This document shows, one piece after another, positions 36,646 through 47,052 of a DNA stretch of 64,000 nucleotides. The stretch covers positions 1-64,000 of the forward strand of contig CAYYSU010000009.1 of assembly GCA_964474455.1 (NCBI GenBank), written 5' to 3'. A program made the position numbers and the translations under genes. The stretch is from BM520 sp964474455 (lineage in GTDB: Bacteria > Bacteroidota > Bacteroidia > Bacteroidales > BM520). Each line of letters starts with the position of its first letter. Position 1 is the stretch's first letter. The notes below the pieces were generated by a model. It had not been told where the DNA came from. It was given only the letters and a program-made list of their open reading frames with translations, and made no database searches.

Positions 36646-38534
36646 TATGTTATAGAACAATCCTCATCAACTTTGATAAGATAAGAGCGCCCGGAATAGA
36701 GATACTCCATGGAATTGATCCCTGATTCCGGCCAATATATCTGATCACCATTAAACGACTTCACAATAATTATCTTATCCAGAACCGGGCTAAAGAGAGT
36801 AGCACTGCTAATGCTGTCCGCTGACATAACGGGGATACGGTTCCATCCTTCATAAAGTTCTATGGTGGAAGTCCCCGGCAGATATCCCGTAAAGGAGATC
36901 GTAGTTTCATTCTTCATTTTGACAATATAGCCCTCAAAAGGAGAAATTACAGGAAGACTATTGGAATATGGCGGCCAGAAGACTCTGGTAAAATATTTTA
37001 TAATTATAAGGGTGTCTGCCAGTGGACTAAATATCACCTCAGTGGAATCATTTTCAGGTATCAGGTACGTTGAAAACCCTGTCCATCCCTCAGGAAATAT
37101 TATAGTTTGTACAAGACTTTGTGGAAGAAGCTGGACATCAACAAACTGTTTTTCAGCATCGGTTACTGTAACAATAACGGTTTTTGAGATATATCCCGGT
37201 GCAGAAAAAGTCACTGGATATGTCCCGGCCTTAAGGTAGCGGTGAAAATCACCATTCGCATGATCGGAAAACACCCAGGAGCTATCGATATCGTGACCGG
37301 CAATAAAGACTTTGGCTTTTACAGGCTGCCCGGTAACAGAATCTGTCACAAAACCATGAACACCGTACGATGCCTGCTTCAAATAATTAAATAATGAACG
37401 GTGATTATACTCCCAGAAAGCAGGTAACTGGCTGGAGGCAGGATTTTTTGTCCGCGAAAGTTCCAAAGTAAACTCACGGCATTGCTGAAACCAGTTCATA
37501 TAATCCTGCCTGGATCCGTTGGTGGTATACCAGTCGTAACCATTAATAACACCTGTACCGAAATCATCCATATACCCCGGTGGCGAAAAATACTGTGCCG
37601 TATCAGCGTATTCGTTACACACCAGCTGCCACCACAAATCATCAGCAGTTATTGGCGACCAGGTATCCCAGGGATAATTACAAACCTCAGCACCACCATG
37701 AATATTAACACTAATATCAAAGCCTATTTCATCAGCAAGATTCATAAATGCAATCGTCTCTTCCTGCCATGTTTTACCATCGGGATGTGGACCATTCTCA
37801 GGATCAGGATAGTTCCTGTTAAGATCCACAAAATTTGAGTTATAACGTCTTGAGCCTGAGACGGTGTGATTTCCCGCCCAATATGTGCCATCGGGGTTAG
37901 CATTGGGGTTGATCCAGATATTCAAGCTGTCCACAAGGAAAGTCGCAACAGGATCGTTACCATATCCCGTAAGCAAAGAATCAATAAGATGGAGCATCAG
38001 CACATAACCCACCGTTTCATCGCCATGCATGGTGCTGGTATATAAAACACGTGGACGTACATCCGAAGCCGTAGAAATCCCATTGTTAATATTTATTGCC
38101 AGCAGCTCCCTACCTGAAGACAAGGTATCAAAACATACCAGTGAACAAAGATTGGGATAAGTAGTGGCAAAATCATCCATCATTTGCAGATAACCTTCAT
38201 ACGTAGGATATGTATCCCACTGACCTCTGGTCTTCGCACTACCATCCCACATAACAGCCTCGGGCTGGATGCCGGGGTGAGGTAATAATGTATAGGAAAT
38301 CCCCAATGTTTCAAATTGCTTCAATTCACTGGTAGCAGCATAACAAAACACAGTGTCAGCAATAACATTTGAAATACTAAGCATCTCTCCTACCATTATT
38401 ACTTCACTTTTCTTTTTGGATAAAAAATAGAAATAATGCTCCTCCTGAGTATCTGTTGTCTGAGCAAATGATGGCACTATTAGTATTATTAAAATGAAAA
38501 CAATGATAAAATGCGAAGTCGAAGTGTTTTTCAT
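36642..38534 (-). CDS. Secreted M14 zinc carboxypeptidase
   Basis: Extracellular or surface metallocarboxypeptidase, 630 residues. A signal peptide (1-24) is followed by the M14 domain (about 115-395) with zinc ligands in STMHGDETVGY and SVNIHGGAEV and the substrate site RRYNSNFVDLNRNYPDP; the catalytic Glu region is FTLELSRTKNP. A carboxypeptidase-regulatory-like domain follows (about 400-475, GVHGFVTDSVTGQPVKAKV), then two tandem 70-residue modules, each opening with EGW (about 483-555 and 560-630). There is no recognisable T9SS sorting domain, so it may stay in the periplasm or use another signal. Confidence 0.92.
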   Translation of the reverse strand: MKNTSTSHFIIVFILIILIVPSFAQTTDTQEEHYFYFLSKKKSEVIMVGEMLSISNVIADTVFCYAATSELKQFETLGISYTLLPHPGIQPEAVMWDGSAKTRGQWDTYPTYEGYLQMMDDFATTYPNLCSLVCFDTLSSGRELLAININNGISTASDVRPRVLYTSTMHGDETVGYVLMLHLIDSLLTGYGNDPVATFLVDSLNIWINPNANPDGTYWAGNHTVSGSRRYNSNFVDLNRNYPDPENGPHPDGKTWQEETIAFMNLADEIGFDISVNIHGGAEVCNYPWDTWSPITADDLWWQLVCNEYADTAQYFSPPGYMDDFGTGVINGYDWYTTNGSRQDYMNWFQQCREFTLELSRTKNPASSQLPAFWEYNHRSLFNYLKQASYGVHGFVTDSVTGQPVKAKVFIAGHDIDSSWVFSDHANGDFHRYLKAGTYPVTFSAPGYISKTVIVTVTDAEKQFVDVQLLPQSLVQTIIFPEGWTGFSTYLIPENDSTEVIFSPLADTLIIIKYFTRVFWPPYSNSLPVISPFEGYIVKMKNETTISFTGYLPGTSTIELYEGWNRIPVMSADSISSATLFSPVLDKIIIVKSFNGDQIYWPESGINSMEYLYSGRSYLIKVDEDCSITY

Positions 38535-38576
38535 GTCTGTATCTTTAGGTTTATCCCGGAATAATATATCTCTATA

Positions 38577-40781
38577 CTATTCCGATTTTATAAATTTTCT
38601 GTAACCGATATTATTATTCTTAATAATGAGAGAGAGATAGTAAACTCCCGGAATGAGCTCGGATATATTTACTTTCGATTCAATATTATTAACTGTTGTT
38701 TCCTTTATCTTTGAACCGTCGGAGCTATATATTACAACAATGCCACCACAAGAATTTTCATTGGCTACCCTAATGGTAATAATCTCCTTGGCGGGATTAG
38801 GAAATATACTGAAGGTTTCAGCACTACTAAACTCACTACTTCCTGAAGGTGGCCATATACCTTTGTATAGTGTAAGTCCGCCGGAGTAATTTCCTATTAC
38901 CAAATCAGGATAATCGTCGCCGTTAATGTTGGTCAATGAGCAAGCGGAGCGATCTCCTGGATCCAGATAATGCAGGTTGTTACTTACGCAGTTAAAACTA
39001 CCGCCCATGTTTCCTGTAATATTGTCATACAAATGAATGCGTCCGGAACCTGATCCGACAAAGAGTTGCAAGTCACCATTTTCGGGTTGAAAAAAGCAAG
39101 GAGTACTATATCCATAATAACTAACATTCAAGTCCCTCACGTCCACATCACCAAAAGAATCATCTGTCAAAGAAAACATCATCATATTTCCTGTTGAAAC
39201 ATTCTCAAACAAATGCAGAAATCCATCCCTGGCGCCGGAAACGATATCAATATCTCCATCGTCATCAATATCGATTAGTGCTGGGGCAGAATTATGGTCG
39301 GTGGATATTCCATCAAAGGCATCAAAATGAGTTTCCCATTCAGGTGAATTATTAATACCTATGTTCTCCAGCCATATAAAAGAGCCCTCTTCCGTACCAC
39401 AGACAATATCTACATCTCCGTCATTATCAATATCTCCTATGGCCGGATTCAATCCATAAATCTTTGATTCCCCAAGTCCGCCAAGATCAGAATCAGTCAA
39501 TAAAAAAACAGGCTCTGTTGTGGTTCCGATATTCATATACAAAGAAAGGAAGCTACGGTATTTGCAATGCAGAGTATAATAGTCATCCATAAAACATGTA
39601 TCCTTAACACCCTCATTTCCAACTATCATATCCATTAATCCATCGCCGTTCCAATCGTAGAAGCATGGATACGCACCTGCTCCCAAGTCAATCATTTCAT
39701 TTTGCAGAAAATCCTTTTGTACAAGTTGAAAATTATAATCCCCGTAATTTTTATAAAACAGGATATTATCGCTAACAGCTGAGTGGTCCGGTGAGGGATC
39801 AAAAGGAGCCACCAGAAGATCTTTTAATCCATCAAAATCCACATCTTCCAGGTACGCAGCAGGAAAGGAGAACAAATTTATTGGATCGGAAGGGGGATAC
39901 TTCAGTGTTTGGCTTATCATATATGCTTGCTGATCATCGCCGCCATTTTCCAGCATTGCCATAGTAGGATAATCCACATCGCCCAACAAAAGATCATAAT
40001 CATTATCATAATCATAATCAAAAAGCAGGAAAGTAGAACCGGTGTGCTTTGCTGCTCCCGGGGGATTTCCGATATTCACGCATGTGTCGAGGAAGAGTTC
40101 ATTGGACTCCTCACTTTCGGCAAAATATCCCCAACAGTAGGTTACTTTTTCAAATACCAAAGAGTCAGCGTTTCCGTACAACTCCATAGACATATTTTTA
40201 TGCATCTCCACAAAAGAACCCAGACCCCAGAAAGTAAGAATATCCAAATCTCCATCGTGGTCAATATCAATAATTCCTGGATAATCGGCATACGTCACCA
40301 AGATATTGGTATGAATATTCCCTTGTAATGAAGTCAAAAAAGGATCTGTAATCTGAGTAAAAACAGGAATAGTCTCACCATCGTTACGAAAAACCTTTAT
40401 TCCTCCTGTTGTGTATGTAAAAAGATCCTTTTTGCCATCAAAGTTGTAATCGCGGAGCATAATCCAATGATTTATTATGGGGAATAATTTTTGGTGTTCC
40501 GGAGAGTATTTCCACTGATTATTCTCATTTAAAAATGTCAGCATTCGATTTCCAATACGATCAAAACAAATAAGGTCTTCCCGGCCATCATCATTTAGAT
40601 CCATAGTATTGAATTGCACTGCATTAAGGCCTCCTGTCCATGGGAATCGGAGTGTGTCATCAGGAGCTGTTAACACAGGCACGTCTTCATATGGTTCAAA
40701 GCCGTATATATGCTGAGATTCAGCGCTTTGACACAGCATAACAGAAACAGTAAATAATATCAAAAAAGGCTTCATTATCAT
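38577..40781 (-). CDS. FG-GAP/VCBS-repeat protein with T9SS sorting domain
   Basis: A secreted adhesin-like protein of 734 residues. A signal peptide (MIMKPFLILFTVSVMLCQS) precedes at least seven FG-GAP-type blades with calcium motifs of the form DxDxDGxxD (DLNDDGREDL, DIDHDGDLDI, DYDYDNDYDL, DWNGDGLMDM, DIDNDGDVDI, DIDDDGDIDI). The C-terminus is a T9SS type A sorting domain (about 660-734, FSIFPNPAKEIITIRV ending KFIKS). Met3 could also serve as start. Two CAAAnnTA boxes (40809-40816 and 40834-40841) lie upstream, so either may be its -7 box. It is divergent from secDF. Confidence 0.92.
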   Translation of the reverse strand: MIMKPFLILFTVSVMLCQSAESQHIYGFEPYEDVPVLTAPDDTLRFPWTGGLNAVQFNTMDLNDDGREDLICFDRIGNRMLTFLNENNQWKYSPEHQKLFPIINHWIMLRDYNFDGKKDLFTYTTGGIKVFRNDGETIPVFTQITDPFLTSLQGNIHTNILVTYADYPGIIDIDHDGDLDILTFWGLGSFVEMHKNMSMELYGNADSLVFEKVTYCWGYFAESEESNELFLDTCVNIGNPPGAAKHTGSTFLLFDYDYDNDYDLLLGDVDYPTMAMLENGGDDQQAYMISQTLKYPPSDPINLFSFPAAYLEDVDFDGLKDLLVAPFDPSPDHSAVSDNILFYKNYGDYNFQLVQKDFLQNEMIDLGAGAYPCFYDWNGDGLMDMIVGNEGVKDTCFMDDYYTLHCKYRSFLSLYMNIGTTTEPVFLLTDSDLGGLGESKIYGLNPAIGDIDNDGDVDIVCGTEEGSFIWLENIGINNSPEWETHFDAFDGISTDHNSAPALIDIDDDGDIDIVSGARDGFLHLFENVSTGNMMMFSLTDDSFGDVDVRDLNVSYYGYSTPCFFQPENGDLQLFVGSGSGRIHLYDNITGNMGGSFNCVSNNLHYLDPGDRSACSLTNINGDDYPDLVIGNYSGGLTLYKGIWPPSGSSEFSSAETFSIFPNPAKEIITIRVANENSCGGIVVIYSSDGSKIKETTVNNIESKVNISELIPGVYYLSLIIKNNNIGYRKFIKSE

Positions 40782-40861
40782 AAATAAAATTTAAAAATGC
40801 ACTGCATACAAATGTATGAAATTTTGGATAGCACAAATTTATATAATTCTTTGAGCCAATA

Positions 40862-40894
40862 ATTGTGTTTTTAAATAATGAAACCCTATATTTG
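40862..40894 (+). promoter_or_regulatory. Promoter of secDF
   Basis: ATTG (40862-40865), a 21-nt spacer and an exact TATATTTG (40887-40894). Predicted start near 40900 and leader of about 40 nt. Confidence 0.6.
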
Positions 40895-40940
40895 CACGCT
40901 TAAAAATCGTTGAAAGTAAATATAACAAACTCATTTACAA

Positions 40941-43900
40941 ATGCAAAGTAGAGGTGCTATTAGATTTTTTGCTATCGCATTTGCGCTTGTCTGTCTATTT
41001 CAGCTCTCGTTTACGTTCGTAACCAAGAATGTAGAGAGAAAAGCGCAAAAATATGCTATTAGTGAAACAACCACTGATTTGGCTAAACGTTTAGCCAAAG
41101 GAAATGAATTGAGAGAAGGATTTATTGCTGACTCGCTGGAGATGTCACGTGAGCGTTATTATCTCGATTCTATGAAGAATGAAACTGTTTACAATATTGG
41201 TAAGAAATATACTTATCAGGATTGTAAAGAGCGTGAGATTAACCTGGGTCTTGACCTTAAGGGTGGTATGAACGTAACCATGGAAGTATCAAGAGTGGAT
41301 ATCGTGCGTGCTCTTTCGGGCGACAGCCAGGACCCCACTTTTAATGATGCTATCCGCATGGCTCAGGAGAAGATGAAAGACTCTCAGGATGATTTCATCA
41401 CTCTGTTCGCAAATTCATTCTACGAACTTGATCCAAATGCCAAACTCGCGGCCATTTACGCATATGAATTCAAAAACCGTGGTATCACAACAACATCTTC
41501 AAATGAAGAAGTTCTTAGAATTATCCGTGAGGAGACCAATGGTGCCATCGACCGTTCTTTTGAGATCCTGCGTACTCGTATCGACCGCTTTGGAGTTGCT
41601 CAGCCCAACATTCAGAAGCTGCAGCAGACCGGGCGTATCCTTATAGAGCTCCCCGGTATTACAGAGCTGGAGCGTGTTCGTAAGCTTCTGCAGGGATCTG
41701 CAAAACTCGAATTCTGGGAGACATACAAATTCAATGAAGTATATAGCTATTTCACTGATGCCAATGCACATCTGCGCCAGATAGAAAGCGAAGAAGCGAT
41801 GTTTGGCACTGAAGAAGAAGCAACAACAGAGGTTGAAGAAGCAGCTGAAAACATTGTTCAGGAAACAGGCCAGGAAGCAGAAGAGACTATTGAAGAAACA
41901 ACTGGTGAGTCAGCGAGCGATATCGAACAGTCACTCGAAGATCTTATAGGAGATTCGGAGATAGATTCTGAAGCTGCTGATCAGAGCCGTGAGGATTGGG
42001 AAACCAACAACCCTCTCTTCCGTTACCTACAGCCTTCATTCTATCAGGATGAGCAGGGGCAGGTCGTTCCCGGCCAGAGTGCTTCTGTCGGTTCTGCTTT
42101 TATTAAAGATACTGCCAAAGTAAACCACATGCTGCGTCGCATAAAAAATATTATGCCCCGTGACATGAAGCTTGTTTGGACTAACAAACCTGAATCATAC
42201 GCTCCGGATCAGCTACAACTCGTTGCGCTGAAAATCACTACACGTGACAATAAAGCCCCTCTTGGTGGAGAAGTTATCGTTGACGCACGTCAGGATTATG
42301 ACCAAAACGGTCGTGTAGAAGTAACAATGGCCATGGACTCTGAAGGTGCGCGAGTATGGAAACGTCTCACAGGTGAAAACGCCGGACGTCAGATAGCTAT
42401 CGTTCTTGATGACTATGTGTATTCTTTCCCCAACGTTCGCGGTGAAATTGCCGGCGGTCGTTCTTCTATCTCCGGAGGTGAAATGTCGGTGGAAGAAGCC
42501 CAGGATATCGCAAATATCCTTAAAGCCGGTAAACTGCCGGCTCCTGCGCATATCGTTCAGGAAGAAGTAGTAGGCCCATCACTGGGTCGTGAAGCAATTA
42601 ACTCAGGTATCAACTCCTTCATCATTGCCTTTATACTGGTAATGGTATATATGGTGCTTTATTACAACCGCGCGGGTCTTGTTGCTGACTTTGCACTGAT
42701 AACAAACGTCTTCTTTATGTTTGGAGTGCTATCTTCACTTGGCGCAGTACTTACTCTGCCCGGTATCGCCGGTATCGTGCTTACTATCGGTATGGCCGTG
42801 GATGCTAACGTGATTATTTACGAGCGTATCAAGGAAGAAATTCGCGCCGGTAAGGGCATACGACTCGCTGTGGAAGATGGATATAAAAATGCCTACTCAG
42901 CAATTATCGATGGTAACATCACTACCCTGCTTACTGCTGTGGTACTTTATATATTTGGTTCCGGGCCTGTTCAGGGTTTTGCCACTACTCTTATTATTGG
43001 TATCCTCTCATCACTATTCTCTGCAATCTTTATTTCCAAACTGATATTCTTCAGAATGCTTGCAAAGAATCGCCCGCTAAAATTCTCAAATAAGATAACA
43101 GAAAATTGGTTTACCAATTTTAATATAGATTTTATCAGTAAGCGTAAGATCTTCTACGTCATCTCTGCTGCTACAATACTTATAGGTATCATCTCACTTT
43201 CAACAAGAGGCCTGAGCGAGGGCGTTGACTTCGCTGGTGGTCGTACTTACGTAGTACGTTTCGACTCGGATGTAACAACAGAGGATATCCGTACAGCTCT
43301 TGCTGAAGAATTTGGTAGTGCACCTGAAGTCAAAACCTTTGGACCCAGCCGTCAGGTTAAGATTACAACAAACTACATGATCGAGGAAACAGGTACGAAG
43401 GTAGACTCTACTATCACAAGTATGCTGTTCAATGGTCTTAACGAATTCTATCAGGAACCTATCGAGTATAAAGACTTCTCAGGAGAAAACAGCGAAAAAA
43501 TTATTGGCATTCTTTCCAGTCAGATGGTAGGTCCAACTATCGCTGATGACATTAAACAGCGTGCTATTTGGGCTGTTCTTATCTCTCTTGTGGTAATCTT
43601 TGCTTACATAGCTGCACGATTCAGAAGATGGCAGTTTGGTGTTGGTGGTCTTGTAACTCTTGCTCACGATGCCATGATTACTGTTTCTATATACTCTCTG
43701 TTCTATGGTATTCTGCCATTCAATCTTGAGATAGACCAGTCATTCATTGCGGCAATCCTGACAATCATCGGTTATTCCATTAACGATACTGTTATTATCT
43801 TCGACCGTATTCGTGAATTTGTCGGACTACACCCAAAACGCCATTTTAAAGACAATATCAACGAGGCTGTTAACAGCACCCTGGGACGTACATTTATGAC

Positions 43901-44117
43901 TTCAGGTACTACATTCATAGTACTGCTGAGTGTATTTATTCTTGGTGGTGAAGTTATACGTGGTATGACCTTCGCTCTTATGGTTGGTGTTCTGGTAGGT
44001 ACATACTCTTCAGTATTTATCTCTACTCCTGTAGCTTACGACCTTACTAAGAATAAGGATAAAACTCAGGAAGGCCTTGCCAAGAAGAAGAAAAAAGTAA
44101 AAGGAACACTTGAATAG
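40941..44117 (+). CDS. secDF: Fused protein translocase SecDF
   Basis: Proton-driven accessory to SecYEG that pulls preproteins into the periplasm. The 1058 residues join SecD (about 1-715) and SecF (about 716-1040), the usual arrangement in Bacteroidota. The SecD part has one N-terminal helix, the large P1 domain with LGLDLKGGMNVTMEV, and five helices with GMAVDANVIIYERI. The SecF part has SEGVDFAGGRTYVV and GYSINDTVIIFDRIRE. An acidic Glu/Thr-rich insert at about 285-350 sits inside P1 and looks disordered; it may be lineage-specific. It ends before a strong terminator. Confidence 0.97.
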   Translation: MQSRGAIRFFAIAFALVCLFQLSFTFVTKNVERKAQKYAISETTTDLAKRLAKGNELREGFIADSLEMSRERYYLDSMKNETVYNIGKKYTYQDCKEREINLGLDLKGGMNVTMEVSRVDIVRALSGDSQDPTFNDAIRMAQEKMKDSQDDFITLFANSFYELDPNAKLAAIYAYEFKNRGITTTSSNEEVLRIIREETNGAIDRSFEILRTRIDRFGVAQPNIQKLQQTGRILIELPGITELERVRKLLQGSAKLEFWETYKFNEVYSYFTDANAHLRQIESEEAMFGTEEEATTEVEEAAENIVQETGQEAEETIEETTGESASDIEQSLEDLIGDSEIDSEAADQSREDWETNNPLFRYLQPSFYQDEQGQVVPGQSASVGSAFIKDTAKVNHMLRRIKNIMPRDMKLVWTNKPESYAPDQLQLVALKITTRDNKAPLGGEVIVDARQDYDQNGRVEVTMAMDSEGARVWKRLTGENAGRQIAIVLDDYVYSFPNVRGEIAGGRSSISGGEMSVEEAQDIANILKAGKLPAPAHIVQEEVVGPSLGREAINSGINSFIIAFILVMVYMVLYYNRAGLVADFALITNVFFMFGVLSSLGAVLTLPGIAGIVLTIGMAVDANVIIYERIKEEIRAGKGIRLAVEDGYKNAYSAIIDGNITTLLTAVVLYIFGSGPVQGFATTLIIGILSSLFSAIFISKLIFFRMLAKNRPLKFSNKITENWFTNFNIDFISKRKIFYVISAATILIGIISLSTRGLSEGVDFAGGRTYVVRFDSDVTTEDIRTALAEEFGSAPEVKTFGPSRQVKITTNYMIEETGTKVDSTITSMLFNGLNEFYQEPIEYKDFSGENSEKIIGILSSQMVGPTIADDIKQRAIWAVLISLVVIFAYIAARFRRWQFGVGGLVTLAHDAMITVSIYSLFYGILPFNLEIDQSFIAAILTIIGYSINDTVIIFDRIREFVGLHPKRHFKDNINEAVNSTLGRTFMTSGTTFIVLLSVFILGGEVIRGMTFALMVGVLVGTYSSVFISTPVAYDLTKNKDKTQEGLAKKKKKVKGTLE

Positions 44118-44137
44118 GAGTTCTAAAAAAATATCTG

Positions 44138-44169
44138 GAGGCTGTTCGAAAGGACAGCCTCTTTTTTTT
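44138..44169 (+). terminator. Terminator of secDF
   Basis: GAGGCTGT/ACAGCCTC, a perfect 8-bp stem with an 8-nt loop, followed by T8. It is 20 nt after the secDF stop and is the clearest intrinsic terminator in the window. Confidence 0.93.
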
Positions 44170-44241
44170 GCAAAATTTCATGTTTCAAAGACTCGGATGA
44201 AAATTATAAAAATACTACTGCGATTACATCAGGTTAATTTT

Positions 44242-44249
44242 TAAATTTG
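44242..44249 (+). promoter_or_regulatory. -7 box (TAAATTTG) of tatA
   Basis: Exact TAnnTTTG 18 nt before the tatA start and after the secDF terminator, with a weak -33 (ACTG at 21 nt). Leader about 13 nt. Confidence 0.5.
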
Positions 44250-44267
44250 TATGATATTATTTAAATA

Positions 44268-44549
44268 ATGACTGCATCAATACTTCTTTTTTTTAACCTT
44301 AGCGGAGGCGAGATCCTGGTAATCCTTGGGGTAGCATTTCTGATCTTTGGACCATCAAGATTCCCTGAGATAGGCAGAAAACTAGGTAGATTTCTTCGTG
44401 ACGCGAAAAATGCAACACGGGAAATCACCAAAGAGTTTGAAGCAGAATCGAGCATGGTGAAAAATGAAATCAAAGAAATTAAAAGCTCCATTAATTCTGT
44501 TAATAAAGATATTACAGAAATAGATAAGTCCTCAAATACCAAAAGATAG
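44268..44549 (+). CDS. tatA: Twin-arginine translocase subunit TatA/E
   Basis: Pore-forming Tat component, 93 residues: a short N-terminal membrane helix (about 12-27, ILVILGVAFLIFGP), the conserved FGPSRFPEIGRKLGRFL hinge and amphipathic helix, and a charged tail that is probably coiled coil. The FGP motif is diagnostic. The rest of the Tat system (tatC) is not in the window. Gene order secDF-tatA places two export systems side by side, but a terminator separates them. Confidence 0.92.
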   Translation: MTASILLFFNLSGGEILVILGVAFLIFGPSRFPEIGRKLGRFLRDAKNATREITKEFEAESSMVKNEIKEIKSSINSVNKDITEIDKSSNTKR

Positions 44550-44585
44550 TTTATCCAGTTATTATTTATGAAACATGATCTTCAT

Positions 44586-47051
44586 ATGAAAAAAATCATA
44601 AGTTCAATCTCCATACTGCTTTTCATGGCACTACTAGTGCCCGTGAGCCTGCAGGCGCAGAATCGACAACTGGAAGCTGCCGAAGCAACCTTTAATACAG
44701 GGAAATATACTGCCGCCATAGATAAGTACAAAAAGGCTTACTCTAAAGCCAGAAAAAACAGATCTGAAAAGGCATATATCTCCTACAAAATTGCGGAGTG
44801 TTATCGTTATACTAATGAAATCCGACGTGCTGAAGCCCAGTATAAGAGAAGCTATCGCGCTAACTATCATAAGGAGGAACCAATACTGCTGCTTCGTTTT
44901 GCTGATGCCCTGAGATTTAACGAAAAATATGAAGAGGCACTGGAGATATATAATGAGTTTCTGGAAATAAAAATCGATGACCCCAGAGCCATGGCAGGAA
45001 AAAAATCCTGCCAACTGGCACAGCAATGGCTTGAAAACCCTTCTAATCATCAAATTAACAATGAAAAACTTATAAACTCCAGAGATGATGACTTCGCACC
45101 AGCATGGGCAGACAATGCTTATAACACCATAATATTCACTTCAAACCGTGACGGAGCCACAGGAAAAGCTACTGACGAATGGACAGGAAAAAGCTTCAGC
45201 GATCTTTTCATATCCAAGAAGGACGTTAAAGGAAAATGGAGTGAACCATCGCTGATTGATGAAGCCGATATTATTAATACTGACGCCAACGACGGCACCG
45301 GCACCATGAATGCACAAGGGAATAAATTCTATTTTACCCGTTGTGCGGAATCCTCTGAAGACGGATCAGGTTTTAAAGGTTGCCAGATTTACGTTAGTAA
45401 AAGAACAGGAAAAACTTATGGCCAGCCGGAACACGTAGATCTTGGTGGCGACAGTACCGATGTAAACGGACATCCCGCGCTCTCGGAAGATGAATTAATG
45501 ATAATCTTCTCCAGTAACAGAAAAGGGGGAAAGGGGGGAAAAGATCTTTGGTATGCCACGCGTGAAACAAAAACAGAAGAATTTGGACGACCCATAAACC
45601 TTGGAATGGCCATTAACACTGAAGGAGACGAGTATTTCCCCTTCCTGAAAAACGATTCAACGCTATATTTTTCCTCCAACGGACACCCGGGAATGGGTGG
45701 CCTGGACATATTCGTAGCAGAGAAAATAGATGAAAAATTTACCAATCCACAAAATATCGGATCACCAATGAATACCAGTGCTGATGACTTCAGTATTATT
45801 TTCATTCCTGAAAAAGAAGAAGGATATTTCGCCTCAAACAGAAAAGGTGGACGTGGAGGCGATGATATATACTATTTCATTGAACCACCACTGGAATTCT
45901 CTCTCTCCGGTGTGGTTACCGATGAGCAGACACTGCAGTTCATTGAAGGTGCAATAGTAAAAATAACAGGCTCTGATGGCAGCTCCATTCAATCCCGCAC
46001 AGACCCAAAAGGCTATTACAACTTTGGAGCATCGCAATTTAAACCTGAAACAACTTACGATATCGTTGTTACCAAACCTAATTATTTCAATACCACAACA
46101 AAAGAGACTACAGCAGGTGTGGAGAGAAGTAAAGATTATATTCATGACTTCATCATGCAGCCAATTCCTGAAGAACCTATTGCTCTGCCTGACATCCTGT
46201 ATGACCTGGCAAAATGGGATCTGAAACCACAGTATCAGGACAGCCTGCAGGGACTTATCCAAACATTGGACGCCAACCCTACTCTAATTATTGAGCTGGC
46301 ATCGCATACCGATTCACGTGGTACTTCTGAATCCAACGATATCCTCTCGCAAAGACGAGCAGAGTCTGTTGTTAACTATCTTATTGATCGTGGTATCGAC
46401 CCGGATCGCCTAGTAGCAAAAGGATACGGCGAAAGATCACCTATCCAACTCAGAAAAGATGTCATCAGAGATGGTTACACATTTATTGAGGGGAGTATAC
46501 TGACAGAAAGCTTCATAGAATCGCTGGCAACAGATGCCGAAAGAGAAGCAGCACACCAAATGAATCGTAGAACTGAATTCTCGGTTATAAGTAAAGACTT
46601 TGTACCCAAATCGCAGATTACCACAGGCGAAACGACAACTATTGCTATTGTAGAAAATCCCGAAGAAAACAATATTCCTTTTATTAAGGATACTCGTGGA
46701 ATGATTCAGGCAGAAGCAATTGTTAATGGCATTACCATGTCATTCATCTTCGATACTCGTACAACATATGTTCAGATAAGCCAGGAAAAAGCTCTTGAAA
46801 TGCTTAAGATCGGAGTTATTAAAAAGGATGATTTTGAAGGTAATGCAGACGAACTTATTGGTGATGGATATATTGCAGATAAAGCAAAATTTAATATCAA
46901 AACAATACGGTTAGGTAATGCAACAATTGAAAATGTAAACGCTACCGTCAACTACAGACTTACAAAACCATTAATTCTTGACAAAACAACATTTTCCCGT
47001 TTTGGACAATACCGCATTGACGAAGCAAAGAGCATGATCATTTTTGAATAG
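44586..47051 (+). CDS. PorE-like OmpA/PD40/TPR protein with degenerate aspartic-protease domain
   Basis: The 821 residues start with a signal peptide (MKKIISSISILLFMALLV, cut after QA). Then come TPR-like helices (about 20-140), a PD40 beta-propeller (about 150-425, SNRDGATGK, SSNRKGGKGGKDLW, SSNGHPGMGGLD, SNRKGGRGGDD), a carboxypeptidase-regulatory-like domain (about 430-515) and an OmpA domain (about 535-680, ELASHTDSRGTSESNDILSQ). This order is that of PorE (PG1058 type), a T9SS component that binds peptidoglycan. A further domain (about 700-821) has the clan AA fold pattern, but the DTG motif reads FDTRTT. The ATG at 44586 is preferred to one at 44568. Confidence 0.85.
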   Translation: MKKIISSISILLFMALLVPVSLQAQNRQLEAAEATFNTGKYTAAIDKYKKAYSKARKNRSEKAYISYKIAECYRYTNEIRRAEAQYKRSYRANYHKEEPILLLRFADALRFNEKYEEALEIYNEFLEIKIDDPRAMAGKKSCQLAQQWLENPSNHQINNEKLINSRDDDFAPAWADNAYNTIIFTSNRDGATGKATDEWTGKSFSDLFISKKDVKGKWSEPSLIDEADIINTDANDGTGTMNAQGNKFYFTRCAESSEDGSGFKGCQIYVSKRTGKTYGQPEHVDLGGDSTDVNGHPALSEDELMIIFSSNRKGGKGGKDLWYATRETKTEEFGRPINLGMAINTEGDEYFPFLKNDSTLYFSSNGHPGMGGLDIFVAEKIDEKFTNPQNIGSPMNTSADDFSIIFIPEKEEGYFASNRKGGRGGDDIYYFIEPPLEFSLSGVVTDEQTLQFIEGAIVKITGSDGSSIQSRTDPKGYYNFGASQFKPETTYDIVVTKPNYFNTTTKETTAGVERSKDYIHDFIMQPIPEEPIALPDILYDLAKWDLKPQYQDSLQGLIQTLDANPTLIIELASHTDSRGTSESNDILSQRRAESVVNYLIDRGIDPDRLVAKGYGERSPIQLRKDVIRDGYTFIEGSILTESFIESLATDAEREAAHQMNRRTEFSVISKDFVPKSQITTGETTTIAIVENPEENNIPFIKDTRGMIQAEAIVNGITMSFIFDTRTTYVQISQEKALEMLKIGVIKKDDFEGNADELIGDGYIADKAKFNIKTIRLGNATIENVNATVNYRLTKPLILDKTTFSRFGQYRIDEAKSMIIFE

Positions 47052-47052
47052 T

